Of a DNA stretch of 64,000 bases, positions 51,811 to 61,568 are shown piece after piece. The number at the start of each line of letters is the position of its first letter. Positions within the stretch are counted from its first letter, which is position 1. The translations under genes were made by a program, and so were the position numbers. Below the pieces are notes generated by a model that was not told the origin of the DNA, searched no databases, and saw only the letters and a list, made by a program, of their open reading frames with translations. Source of the stretch: Phymatolithon calcareum (lineage: Eukaryota > Rhodophyta > Florideophyceae > Hapalidiales); assembly GCA_977006965.1 (NCBI GenBank), contig OZ345355.1, positions 1,426,001 to 1,490,000 of the forward strand, written 5' to 3'.

Positions 51811-52412
51811 ATGCAGCGCACACGCGCAGAGAGTCGAAAAAGGCCACGGTGCACTCAGTGAGCGCCAGGCGTGTATGGTGCAGCCGCACATTCGGGATCC
51901 AGAGCCATCGCTGCACCCACGAGAGGAATCGTTCACTATTGTCCACTTGTCGCCGTGAGGTGAGACAAAAGTGAACGTCTGCCGGGCTGCATCACGACAC
52001 TGCAGTAATCGTCAAGGAACGGGCGGAATCAGTGGAATGCGATATCAGTCATGGGACCGTGCGGTACTAGAGCACGTCTAGAATTTGGCGGAGGCTGCTT
52101 TCAGAGCACTGCTGCGCAGACCATTTTCGGACTTGCAATTGTGCCATTTCTATGAGAAATCGAGAGAGTAAAGGAATTTTCGTACTGCATGAGGCAATAC
52201 CGTCCGATTTTCGTGCCTGAAAGGAGGTCCTAAGATTTTCTTTTGACGGGTCTCGAGTGTCAGTGGTACGCAGAGAGGGAGTTTAACATTCAATGCACAT
52301 GAGGATGATTGGCTGTTTTGAGTTAAAAAGCCGCTTCTATACATTACATGTATAGAAGCAACTTTTTGTGTAACGGACAGATTTCTTCGGTCTTGAGCAG
52401 TTGCCAATAGAC

Positions 52413-52945
52413 GTGACTGAGAAAGCACTCGATCAAGTACTGTTCTTCACAATCGTATTCTACGACCTCGAATAGAGCACTAGCCAGCAAGATATGGTTC
52501 TGAACCAGCTATGAAACCGGAGAAGCGAAGTCTAAGCTTTTCCCTCCAACCTTCTAGGAGGAGGGTTCTTGCAGCTAGGGCAGCGACTCTAAACTGAAAT
52601 CGGCCTGCGCGCATCCGACCATAGTAAAGGGGCTACAAGAGAAGTAGCAACCGAATCGCATCTCCCTTTCAGTCTCATGAGTGTTGCTGAGGGCCGATGA
52701 ACGAATAGTTCCCAACAGGGAAAATGGGATATTGAGAAAATGGGAACGCCAATATGTCCAATAGAATACGTGCACTTGTGGAATTTGAACCTGAAGGAAG
52801 CAGAAGAAGTAAAATTTCACAAATGCAGGTATTCTATTGGACGTACTCGCGTTCCCAATTTCTCATTTTCCCATTTTCCCGGTTGGGAACTATTCGTTCA
52901 TCGGCCCTGAGGTCGTCTAATAAATTTCAAATTTAAAAAAAAGTT
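52413..52945 (+). mobile_element. Retroposon H copy 3, with nested MITE
   Basis: Flanks CCAATAGAC (52404-52412) and CCCATAGAC (52946-52954). Absent from the duplicated block (near 26790). Contains the H signature GGAGGAGGGTTCTTGCAGC near 52558 and an A-rich tail AATTTCAAATTTAAAAAAAA. Longer at its 5' side than copies 1 and 2. Split by the MITE at 52691-52907. Confidence 0.8.
52691..52907. mobile_element. PIF/Harbinger-like MITE, TGA target
   Basis: 217 bp with inverted ends of about 85 bp starting GGGCCGATGAACGAATAG, flanked by TGA on both sides (52688-52690 and 52908-52910). The host retroposon H in other copies reads continuously across the site (GTTTCTGAGGGCGTTT), which confirms the boundaries. 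A 3-bp target and GGGCC start suggest PIF/Harbinger, though the usual target is TWA. Confidence 0.8.
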
Positions 52946-53146
52946 CCCATAGACCAGTCTTACAGTTGACATATTTTTAAATTTTTGATTTTCGAGTCTT
53001 AATTCCGTCGCGGGTACCCAAAGTGCAATTTACCTCAGCCAGTTTATATCGTTTTCCCACCCAAGAATTTCCTGTTTCTTTCTCTCGCTGCTCTTTGAAT
53101 TCTGCTTTGGAAGTCAGCACTCTGGCCGAACAGACATAAGGACAGG

Positions 53147-53605
53147 ATGGGGACTCCAGACAGAGACCAATCGCCCAAGACCAAGGGCTTTTCCTTTCCC
53201 GTTGTTATAGAACTTCAAAAAAATGAAAGTGAGTCACCCCGTGAATCCGTAGGGCACGCTGTCCAATATGTACAACCGAGCTACAGCGAAACCTTTGCGC
53301 TCTCAACGCGGGATCTTCATCCAAGCATGGCGTCAGTCTTCGGCCAAATAATTGACCGGGCTATCGAAGAGCCTCCGTCAACAGCTGTGGAAACAATATC
53401 AGCTAGGAAATATTCGTGTGAAAAGTGCGGGAAATGCTTCAAGAACAGAAGGTCGAACGCAGCAGCCCATATTCGTGAAGTGCATCTCCATTTGAAGATG
53501 GTGTCGTGTCCAAAGTGTAACTACAGGTCCAGCAGGACTGGAAACCTGTCTAGACATATCAAATCCAGACATCCGTTTCAATCGTTAATCTCGAACCTGA
53601 GATAG
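53147..53605 (+). CDS. Small C2H2 zinc-finger protein
   Basis: 152 codons, open. The N-terminal 85 residues are polar and probably disordered (MGTPDRDQSPKTKGFSFP). Residues 87-115 form a first finger (CEKCGKCFKNRRSNAAAHIR with two histidines) and residues 122-147 a second (CPKCNYRSSRTGNLSRHIKS), both with proper CxxC and HxxxxH spacing. It ends soon after (PFQSLISNLR). Two adjacent fingers are enough for sequence-specific DNA binding, so it may be a small transcription factor. It neighbours the transporter in tail-to-tail orientation, with about 790 bp between stops. Copy 1 of the duplication is a pseudogene, so this is the surviving copy. Fingers of this kind also occur in some retroelement proteins; I prefer a host gene because it is in the duplicated block and has been hit by a LINE in the other copy. 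Confidence 0.7.
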   Translation: MGTPDRDQSPKTKGFSFPVVIELQKNESESPRESVGHAVQYVQPSYSETFALSTRDLHPSMASVFGQIIDRAIEEPPSTAVETISARKYSCEKCGKCFKNRRSNAAAHIREVHLHLKMVSCPKCNYRSSRTGNLSRHIKSRHPFQSLISNLR

Positions 53606-53844
53606 ATTCACAAGGCGTGTAACCCTTGCCGTCCGTAGGTGGCTTGGCTTGAGGATGGGACATCCCGCGGTGCGGGACGATGGTCCATGTGAAACAGACT
53701 GCGCCCTCTGAAGAACTGTTCAGTTCGCCTTTATGCTTTGAGTAGACCACAGTCTGAGAAACCATTGTGCCTTCGCAAATCGAATAATTTGAACGATATG
53801 GAGCCTGAAGGAGCATTTGCTTACCGCAACATAACATACCACGG

Positions 53845-54054
53845 ATGATACGGAATATCGAGACTCGAGATAAACGACTTTGGAAGGCTGAGACGCCGAA
53901 TCTCAGGTTTCACAATACTCTGAAGCATTGTGATATCAATGCTAATACCCCAAAAGCAAGGCTTAACCTCAGCAAGCGACAGAACCGAGAGCTTAATTCT
54001 CTCGGAAGTCGGTTCAGATTCCATGAATGCAGTTCTAAGATCTTTAAAGCCTGA
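53845..54054 (+). other. Short open stretch conserved between the two block copies
   Basis: MIRNIETRDKRLWKAETPNL and FHNTLKHCDINANTPKARLN (69 codons). The same place in copy 1 (37235-37370) reads FHNTLKHCDINADTPKSRPN before a stop. Both remain open over 45 codons. It may be a small gene or simply recent common ancestry. Confidence 0.3.
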
Positions 54055-54137
54055 TAGCTTCTTTACACTTGTATTCCCTATGACACGATTCAGTCCAAAT
54101 TACAAGCAGAGCCAAAATTCCGTCATTAACTTCATCC

Positions 54138-54345
54138 CTAAGAAGAAGAAGTGGAGATTTTTATTATAGTGTTACCAACGCATCTGCAGACGCTTGGGGC
54201 AAAACTTCTGATGAGCCACGAGGACTCAACTCAGAGCCCAGAGGCTCCATTTCGCATAAAAACGGCTATAGTCAGCAAAATTAGAAAACCTACCTCTGAT
54301 CTCAACGGAGAGATCTCGAGGGGGAAAATCATTTCACTTCAATGG
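54138..54345 (-). mobile_element. LINE-C 3' end, diverged
   Basis: The plus strand shows AGATTTTTATTATAGTGTTA, CCAACGCATCTGCAGACGCT and CTCGAGGGGGAAAATC, the reverse of the LINE-C end. Inserted just downstream of the transporter; absent at copy 1. Confidence 0.65.
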
Positions 54346-54396
54346 CCACGCAAACCATCGTATCGTGTGAACGTGCGGAAAGGAAAATTATCATCC

Positions 54397-56367
54397 CTAA
54401 GAAGCACTTTCATCAGAGTTTTCTTTCCCTGAACCCTCTTCCTCGCCTTTCTCGACTTCTTCTCTTGGAGGGTCCTCAAATTCCACCGGTATTGTCACAC
54501 CTGTGCTTGTCCGATACTGCCTGGCATTGTTGTCGAGGTCCTTCTCACTGACCCAAATCGAGAAACTTTGCGGGAAGATGATTCCAACAGCAATACAAAT
54601 GAGGAACAGATGAGAAAATATGAACGAGAAGATATGCAGTGGATCCTTCCGATATTTGTATTCACCGAACTCCTTGTACGAAATAGCCAAAATTGTAATC
54701 AGCGTCGGTGCCGCAATCCATCGTAGAATTGGAGCCCAGAAGACAGGAAGTCCCCAATTCTTCCCACGCGCCACAATAGCATTCAAGTCCTTGGAGAGCT
54801 GATGTCCGGGGTAACACGTGAGATACCACAACCGATTCACATAAGTATTACTTCCCCAACAACCAACAACTTCCGGCGTCTTGCTGATTCCAACCGCGAT
54901 GGCCGTTCCAATGATAAGCACGCCGAGAAAAGCGCCCGCACCAGCAGCTGGATGCACTGTTGTCGCCAGCACCACACCAAGCACCTGAGAGCCGATATAT
55001 GATCCTTGCGCAAGAGCGAAAGCCGGTAATCCAGTCTGTGATGCCGCATCTTTGTATCGATAGGCACTGGTGGCACCAACGCATTCCATCCAAGTACTGA
55101 ACATTAGCGCAATACTTGTCATCCACTTGTCCATAGCATCGAGCAAATGGAATCCAAATTTGTTCGTGTACATCAAACTGATGAGAAACCCGGACAGCAC
55201 GATAAGACCAGTAGACACCGACTTACGAATCTTCTTCCCCCAATCGGTATCCAGCACGGCGGTTGTGAATCCCTCAACATATGCAAACGCAGAATCAATA
55301 CCCAGGAGATACAACGTGAAGAAAAACACCACAGACCATGCATTCGCACCGGGAAGTCGAGCAAGTGCTGTGGGATATGTGACGAAACCGACGGAGAATG
55401 TCGTCAATTTCTCCTTTGCGGGATCAATACCGAGATAGCCGATAACTCCAAATGCCGCAAACGCCGCGCACATCTCAATCGTAGAATTTCCGCACGCAAT
55501 GATGACAATATCCTGTACAGCGTTTGCAGACCGCGGGTTATAACTCGCATACGCAACATAAATTCCAAATCCCGTACCAACACTGAAGAAAATCTGAATG
55601 ATTGCATCTTTCCAAATATCCCCCGACGCCAATTTGTACCCATTCCATTCCCCAACATACAACTTGATTCCCCTGATTGCATTTTCCAGTGTGACTGCCC
55701 GAATAAGAATGGCAATACACGTAACAAACGGCACAAGCATAGTGACGTAAACAATCTTCCCAGTAAGACTGACCCCTCGGAAGATGCACAGATACACCAA
55801 CACCCAAGTGAGCAACGTCCATCCAAGTGTCTCCGCCAGAAATCCAGTCTGCGGATAGCGTACAAAGTCCAATTTCGCCGGATCGCGAATGGGCGGCGGG
55901 TTGCCATGAACGTTCTGCTCGAAGAAGGCACGATTATCCTTCATCCACGGGAGCGGGCTGGAAAAACTGTAGCGGAAGTACGTCATGACCCACGTCATGA
56001 TGAGAACGTAGTAGGTGGCGGCGATATAGCCCAGGAAGACGGCGGAGAGACCAACGCCTCGAAGGCGCTTGGAGATGCGACCGAAGGCGACGACATTGCC
56101 GCTACGATACGCCTGCCCAATCGAGATTTCAAGACTGAGAATCGGGAGCCCAATGATGAGCAGGGCTGTGAGATAGGGGATGAACCATTGGACGCCGGAA
56201 TTGCGCAGTGCAATTGAGGGGTAACGGATGAGATTTCCGACTCCGACCGCGCCGCCCAGTGCGGCTAGAAGGAAGGAGAGACGGGATGGCCACGCCTCGC
56301 GATCGGATTCATCTTCTGCTTGCTTGCCGGGCACAGCCCAGTTCCAGATCTTCTGGGGAAGATCCAT
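54397..56367 (-). CDS. SLC6/SNF-family sodium-dependent transporter, copy 2
   Basis: 656 codons, same length as copy 1 with no indel in the alignment and about 95% identity. The signature LAALGGAVGVGNLIRYPSIA and the helix order are the same. Changes include VGCSGSN to VGCWGSN in an extracellular-looking loop, conservative changes in helices, and eight replacements in residues 4-22. The C-terminus is acidic (GEEEGSGKENSDESAS). An open, unshifted frame in both copies, with changes concentrated in tails, suggests both are under purifying selection. The two could differ in regulation, since the upstream sequences are mostly unlike. Substrate unknown. Confidence 0.92.
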   Translation of the reverse strand: MDLPQKIWNWAVPGKQAEDESDREAWPSRLSFLLAALGGAVGVGNLIRYPSIALRNSGVQWFIPYLTALLIIGLPILSLEISIGQAYRSGNVVAFGRISKRLRGVGLSAVFLGYIAATYYVLIMTWVMTYFRYSFSSPLPWMKDNRAFFEQNVHGNPPPIRDPAKLDFVRYPQTGFLAETLGWTLLTWVLVYLCIFRGVSLTGKIVYVTMLVPFVTCIAILIRAVTLENAIRGIKLYVGEWNGYKLASGDIWKDAIIQIFFSVGTGFGIYVAYASYNPRSANAVQDIVIIACGNSTIEMCAAFAAFGVIGYLGIDPAKEKLTTFSVGFVTYPTALARLPGANAWSVVFFFTLYLLGIDSAFAYVEGFTTAVLDTDWGKKIRKSVSTGLIVLSGFLISLMYTNKFGFHLLDAMDKWMTSIALMFSTWMECVGATSAYRYKDAASQTGLPAFALAQGSYIGSQVLGVVLATTVHPAAGAGAFLGVLIIGTAIAVGISKTPEVVGCWGSNTYVNRLWYLTCYPGHQLSKDLNAIVARGKNWGLPVFWAPILRWIAAPTLITILAISYKEFGEYKYRKDPLHIFSFIFSHLFLICIAVGIIFPQSFSIWVSEKDLDNNARQYRTSTGVTIPVEFEDPPREEVEKGEEEGSGKENSDESAS

Positions 56368-56440
56368 GGTTTGTGTTCGGAGTAGCTGGTGCCTGAGATA
56401 GCGTTGACAGTGTTGTGACTGAAACTGTTGTCGAGGGACT

Positions 56441-56450
56441 CTATATATAG
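56441..56450 (-). promoter_or_regulatory. Candidate TATA box of transporter copy 2
   Basis: CTATATATAG lies about 75 bp upstream of the ATG. Copy 1 has no equivalent at that place, so the two paralogues probably differ in promoter. Confidence 0.45.
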
Positions 56451-56459
56451 AGAGATAGG

Positions 56460-58035
56460 ATTAGCGGGAGATGTAGAGAAGCTGTTGGGTGGTAGCAGGA
56501 AACAAGGACAAATTGGAGATGCAGACTTAGATGATGCGTTCCAGCATACGGCAAGCATATTGTAACGGCGAATAGTCTGCCGGAGCGCGATGGACGTTTC
56601 CGTTGTCAGTTGTAATTTTTGTCGTCTACTGGCACGTGGATACAGTAGTGGAGATTGGGAGCATTGCAATCAAGCGGTGTATTTGAGGCACGTAGTCATA
56701 AGGATCTGGTCAGTGATAGGTTATTAGTGCAGCCTGAACGATAGTCTATTGAAATCGGACTGTATGCCTGCAGGGGCAGGAGGACAGATTTCGAAGATTT
56801 TATGCAAAACAATTTAGATCAGTTCTTGTTTCCTGCGCCAAGATGGAATACTGCTGCTCTCTTTGATGTGGAATTCTGAATGGCTATTAGCATGATAGCC
56901 ATGGAGGATCGAGATTATCCTTGTATTTCAGCACGTCACCACGATCTTGTGATCAGACAAAGCTCATAGGCGTGTACCAATAGACGTGCCTTGATCAGCG
57001 CAGACGAGTAGACAATTTGTACATTTCCCGTCTGTTGTGCTTTTCTAACTTCGCGGTGATTGCGGTAAATTATCGGAATAAAATCCAGTGGAGCGCAATC
57101 TGTGATACTGATCACTAAGAGAGAACAAGGCCCGCGGGGGCTAAGAAGCTCTACCTCACTTCGTATATATGTTTGTAAAAACTTGAGTAAGCACATACTG
57201 TTGTCAATGTCTAAATTGACAGCGCAAATTTATTTATGCTTTCGTCATGGTCGTCGTTTTTGCTAATGCTGCCTTCCAGAACACTAATTTGGCAACTGTT
57301 GGACGACTTCACGCATCGTCCAAACTGTTGTTGTGTGTATGTTTTAATGTGCACTTACTTTCTATCTCAATTGAATTAGACTTCTTGGCAACTTCGCAAT
57401 GACATGAATCATGTGACGTATTCCGTAGTTGCTGTTTCTAGTACGGGCGTCGTACATCAAGAAGTGGAAATTTATTCATTCATTCTGCCTTTTCCCATCG
57501 TAGAGAGGGAGATTATCATAATCCAAGATGAATGCTTGATTTGTTTCCTCTTACTCTTCACCATTCATCCTCCTCCCGCTCAACCCCATGAATACAGAAG
57601 ACAAAGCGTAAGATGCAAAAAGGCAGGCACCGTCCTGCATTGACATTCCTGCAGCTCCTCGGCGCCGTGCATGAGGAGACGCACTGTCTTCCAGTGCGTT
57701 TGCCTCTCCAAAGCGCAGACAGGCTATGCAGTCATCTGGACGGGTGATTGCTTGGATGTATCATCAATAGGACGGGTATTGGCCTCGATATTGGAATATC
57801 CTCTGTTTAAATAGTACTTGTCATTGCAATGACAATAAAACCTCATAAACGGATTAAGTTTTGAAAGTCTGTAAAATAAGCGAGCGGCAGACAGAGAGCA
57901 TTCATTAAATTTGGAAATAGTTTCCCTTTTGTATTGGCGCATATTCTATATGTTCCCTCAAGCTGTCACCGAGGGAGACAGGTGGCCGATCCCAAGGTGT
58001 CGTTTCCATCTCATCATAATATCATAAAGTGCGAC
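56460..58035. other. Long stretch without a recognised gene
   Basis: Upstream of transporter 2. Short frames on both strands (for example 57196-56936 minus, 57404-57643 plus) show no motif or repeat match. Confidence 0.45.
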
Positions 58036-58142
58036 ATGTTTTTTGAAGAGTCTCTATGACACGTTTTCGTCTAATATGTAACATAGTATGTTATTATGTT
58101 ATATGAGACGAAAACGTGTCATGGAGACTCTTCAAAAAACAT
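58036..58142. mobile_element. Palindromic MITE, 107 bp
   Basis: The arms ATGTTTTTTGAAGAGTCT and its complement run about 45 bp, with one or two mismatches and an AT-rich centre (GTAACATAGTATGTTATTAT). Confidence 0.8.
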
Positions 58143-58185
58143 CCATTGTTTCGACTTATGCATTGATTACTCGATTTGGTGGATA

Positions 58186-58583
58186 CAGTCAGACCTCGAT
58201 AACTGGAACCTCTTTTTTAGAATAACCTCGGTTAGCAGCATAATCGAGTGCTCCACGAAAACAGTATCCACCTAAATTTAACGAAAATTAAAGGATTCTA
58301 GAATATTTGATAGGAGCATTACTTCATGTTCGAGGTCACGGGGCATACCTTAAATTTTGTTATAATTTTGTTTAGCGTACACGGAGCATAACCTCACTCG
58401 TAGAATACTGTAAGTACTTTTCATGTTTCTCCTGCCATTGGCATACAGTACAGTAGAATATGGCTACTGTTCGGCACACGTGTGATCCAAAACTTATGAT
58501 TCAAAATTCGACTTGAGAATAACCTCGATTTTGAGAATACTGGACCATTCTACATTGCCCATGCATTTATCGAGGTCTGACTG
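58186..58583. mobile_element. mariner/pogo-like MITE, TA target
   Basis: 398 bp. Inverted ends CAGTCAGACCTCGATAA, exact on both sides, flanked by TA (58184-58185 and 58584-58585). CAGT ends with TA duplication are characteristic of Tc1/mariner-pogo elements. A second diverged CCTCGAT word lies near 58520. No ORF. Confidence 0.88.
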
Positions 58584-59047
58584 TAGATCCACACGCGCAT
58601 CTATTTATCAGAGATGCACTGTAAGCCTGTGCTACAGTAATGCGTTGAGTGTGCTGTCCAATAGAACACAAAGAAATCCGATGATTATATGGAACTAGTA
58701 TAGCAATGTTTATCATAAACAAATCCTGCTCTCAGTGGATCATGATGATCTACTGAGAGCTGGAATTGATTAGATGTCTGCCACGGATCCTTCATTATTG
58801 AAAATTACACGCGACCTCTTCACCGGAGGATAACCTCCCTCTTTTTCAACTGGTAAAACGAAGGAATGCCTGCAGCACGGCTCATTTGCTGTAGCCCAAA
58901 TCTATTTATAACACTATAAACGATTTATAGCCTCATCCTAAAAATACTTACCGTATGGTTTTCGCGGACGTGGAGAACAAGGCAATTCTATATTGAAAAA
59001 ATTAATGGACCGAACCGTGGACGAAAGCTTTCTGGATCACAACGAAT
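58584..59047. other. No gene; small hairpin at 58728-58760
   Basis: GCTCTCAGTGGATCAT followed by its near complement gives a 33-bp hairpin. The rest is unassigned. Confidence 0.4.
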
Positions 59048-59136
59048 AGAACACTGGGGGAGCACGGCAACCTTTTGGCCCGAAAATTATTTGGATTATT
59101 TGGGCCAAAATGCTGCCGTGCTCCGCCAGTGAAAGT
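59048..59136. mobile_element. Hairpin MITE, GGGGAGCACGG family, copy 3
   Basis: CACTGGGGGAGCACGGCAAC and its complement around an AT-rich loop. About 90% alike to the copy at 46973. Confidence 0.75.
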
Positions 59137-60237
59137 TAATTCAGTCGGTTGGCCCCAATTTTCTCTCGTTGACAATTTTAAAAGACACCTCAGCAAAAAT
59201 TTTTGACTTTCCTCTTTCGTTAGGGAACATTTCTAAAACAAAACGGCATTTCCCACCGCAGAAATCCCAGCCCTGTTTCTTTACCCGCCACCGTCTTTGA
59301 AAACAAGAAAATTAATAAACTTTCTGCCTCATGAAAAAAAAATGCCAGCAGAACAAAAATCAGATAACTAGCAAATGTCCTGATTCCGTTTATCAACTCC
59401 AGGAGACCTGTATATACGTTGGATAGCTTCAGCAGAAGGTACCTCTTTAGCAATGTGTATTACACTGCTGCACACTCGACGTTTCATGTTTCGTACTGCG
59501 TCAGAATTAAATCCTTAAAAATACTGAATACGAATTGCAAGTACGAGAAACAAGGTCGGAAAGGGAAGGAGCACAGTAGCTTCTGACGCTTGCCCTTGTC
59601 GTGCAGATTTGGTGATGTCACCATATCCTCACTCACTTGTGATGGCAAGCAAAGCTTCGCGGCAAAACACAAAGTCAAGCGTTGCAGACAAAGTAACCAC
59701 TGCATGCGAACTAGAACCGCACGTGCTATCGGTGATCGAACAGCTCCCTCGCAAGCCGTCATTCCTGGACGATGTGGGACGCTGTGAGCCCTGCCCTGGC
59801 GTCCATCGCAGAGCTTCCTGCTGATGACGTGGGAAGTACGAAACCCCGGGGCGTGTCGGGGTACAGCTGCAAAGACTTGGACTTCACTCACTTGTCGACG
59901 TATAGTTCAGAACATTATATAGCACACAATTCTAGAGCAAAGGAGGTTGACCCCTCAAAATTAGTTTCACAGCAGGACTGGACTTGCAGATTGAAAGTCG
60001 CGTTGCCCGCCTTTTGCAAAACATCGTAGATGGTGTTTGTGTACACAGGGCTTGGAAGGGCCGGTACCTGATACGTGACGAGCGTTCATATCGGTCTCTT
60101 TAATATAATTGAAGAGTTCAGGGTGGTCTGGGTGAAGGCAGTTGAGAATGGCTGAGTTGCTGGCGATTACAGGCAGAGCTTTGGTTGTCCTGGTGCTATT
60201 GATCGTGTGCTTAGAGCAGTGAGATGCGAGAAACACT
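59137..60237. other. Long stretch without a recognised gene
   Basis: Several overlapping short frames at 59480-59890 on both strands, with no motif. Unassigned. Confidence 0.4.
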
Positions 60238-60540
60238 TCAACTATATAAGCGGATGTATGCTGTTTTATTTTGAAAACTTCCACAACTTCCATTTGAATA
60301 GCGAGGAAGCTTCTCGACGTCTTCCTTACCAAGCACACAGTTATCTTCTAACGTCTCCTTCATTCCAATTTCTCTTCCCCTGATGCCTCGCGTGAGTCTT
60401 TTTCCTTCATATTCGGCGTCTACGTCCATCTCCGTGGCCCGCAGCGAGCATTGGAGCACCAAAAGCTCAATTACAGTACTATTACCAATATACTTCGGCA
60501 AAGTCGATATTCTCCAGAGCGAGGCTCTGCTGGAAATCAC
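60238..60540 (-). mobile_element. LINE-A-like 3' end (copy 5)
   Basis: The minus strand reads SLWRISTLPKYIGNSTVIEL, LQCSLRATEMDVDAEYEGKR and LTRGIRGREIGMKETLED, parallel to the C-terminal end of LINE-A. The 3' end AATAAAACAGCATACATCCG also parallels it. A third subfamily. Confidence 0.7.
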
Positions 60541-60640
60541 TCGCGAGTGATTAGGTGGATTTATTGAGAAGGTACAATATGTCCCAACGTGAGGAAAGTC
60601 GGCATCTTTCTTAGCACTCTACTAAACTCTTCGTGAGCTG

Positions 60641-60722
60641 CACAAAGGTAGGTAGCATCAGAGGAAGCCTCGCCAATATCTTCGGAAGTCTGTGGGGCTT
60701 TTAAATAAACTTGAATAAAAAA
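60641..60722 (+). mobile_element. Retroposon I copy 2
   Basis: GAGCTGCACAAAGGTAGGTA ... CTTTTAAATAAACTTGAATA. Matches 34657-34746 (reverse) and 62963-63060. Confidence 0.75.
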
Positions 60723-60754
60723 CTCTACTACACTCGAAAGTTCAGTTGCCTTAA

Positions 60755-61566
60755 TCAGTAATTACGTAGTATCTCGTCAATGGCTCGCGTCACGTTGGTC
60801 TCCTCCGTAGGGGTCCATTTAGGCTTTCTCAGGATGCTGTTGAGTGTTCTAATTGCCCATGCTCCTCTACTGCCCATTTCTTCTATCAACTTCACGGATT
60901 TCTTGGAAAGTGACCTACAAACCATCTTGCGCACAGAATACTGTGCCTGCTTTCTTTCATCCTCACTGCTTGGTGCGGTAGACCATTCTTGGAAAAGGTA
61001 ATTTTCCTGGCACGGCATTCTTCTTGTTGTTCGCAGCTTGTCGGAGGGCACCTCTGTCTTGGATATCGGTTCGCGTGATCGATTTTTGTATGTCGGCAAG
61101 CGTTTTCGAGTTCCAGCTCTGCCCCAGCGTCGCTTGTCTCCTCCACAACCTTTCAAAGTCGAGTTAACTTCGAGAGCAGGTGCTGTCGCGGAACTCCCAA
61201 AGTTCTATTTTGCATAGCTTCATTAGTCTTCTCCATTGCCCCCCACTTTCCGAACAGTATCGCTGCGAAGTCCTTTGGGACTTCCACTTCTGCTCTCGAT
61301 TCTCGGCTTGTGTCGGGTGTTATATGCGCGGCGTACTCATATACTGGTCTGATGAACGCTTTGAAAAGCCTGATGCGTTTTTCTGTACTGTATCCTTTCA
61401 TTGTCATGCTTACGGTGCTCATGAGCCGGGCTCTTGCGCCAGCGCTCTTGAATCGCTCCAGAAGTCGGTATTCACTAATTCCGTTCCCCTCAATTTGAAC
61501 TTCCTTGTTCGCCAGAAGAAACGGTTGTCTAATCCTTCGACTTGGGAGTATGACGGAGCACTTTCC
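60755..61566 (-). mobile_element. LINE thumb and C-terminal region, minus strand
   Basis: Frame 61644-61153 reads KEVQIEGNGISEYRLLERFK, TMKGYSTEKRIRLFKAFIRP and VYEYAAHITPDTSRESRAEV, a reverse transcriptase thumb. Frame 61156-60755 follows with SVKLIEEMGSRGAWAIRTLN and TRAIDEILRNY, then a stop. Meets an oppositely oriented LINE at about 61567. Confidence 0.7.
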
Positions 61567-61568
61567 GG

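Larger units (their letters stand above)
50775..56370. repeat. Segmental duplication, copy 2
   Basis: Collinear partner of 25530-39493, same orientation, 5.6 kb. It carries its own insertions (LINE-A3, retroposon H3 with a MITE inside, a LINE-C fragment) but lacks those of copy 1, so nearly all of these insertions postdate the duplication. Confidence 0.85.

Noticed and set aside
55147-56217. 356-codon plus-strand open frame
   Set aside because: It lies fully antisense to the second SNF transporter and reads as low-complexity Arg/Asn-rich sequence; the copy-1 equivalent is broken. It is a shadow of the transporter's codon bias.
59484-59891. 135-codon minus-strand frame
   Set aside because: No motif, overlaps other frames of similar length on plus, and has no copy elsewhere; not enough to call a gene.
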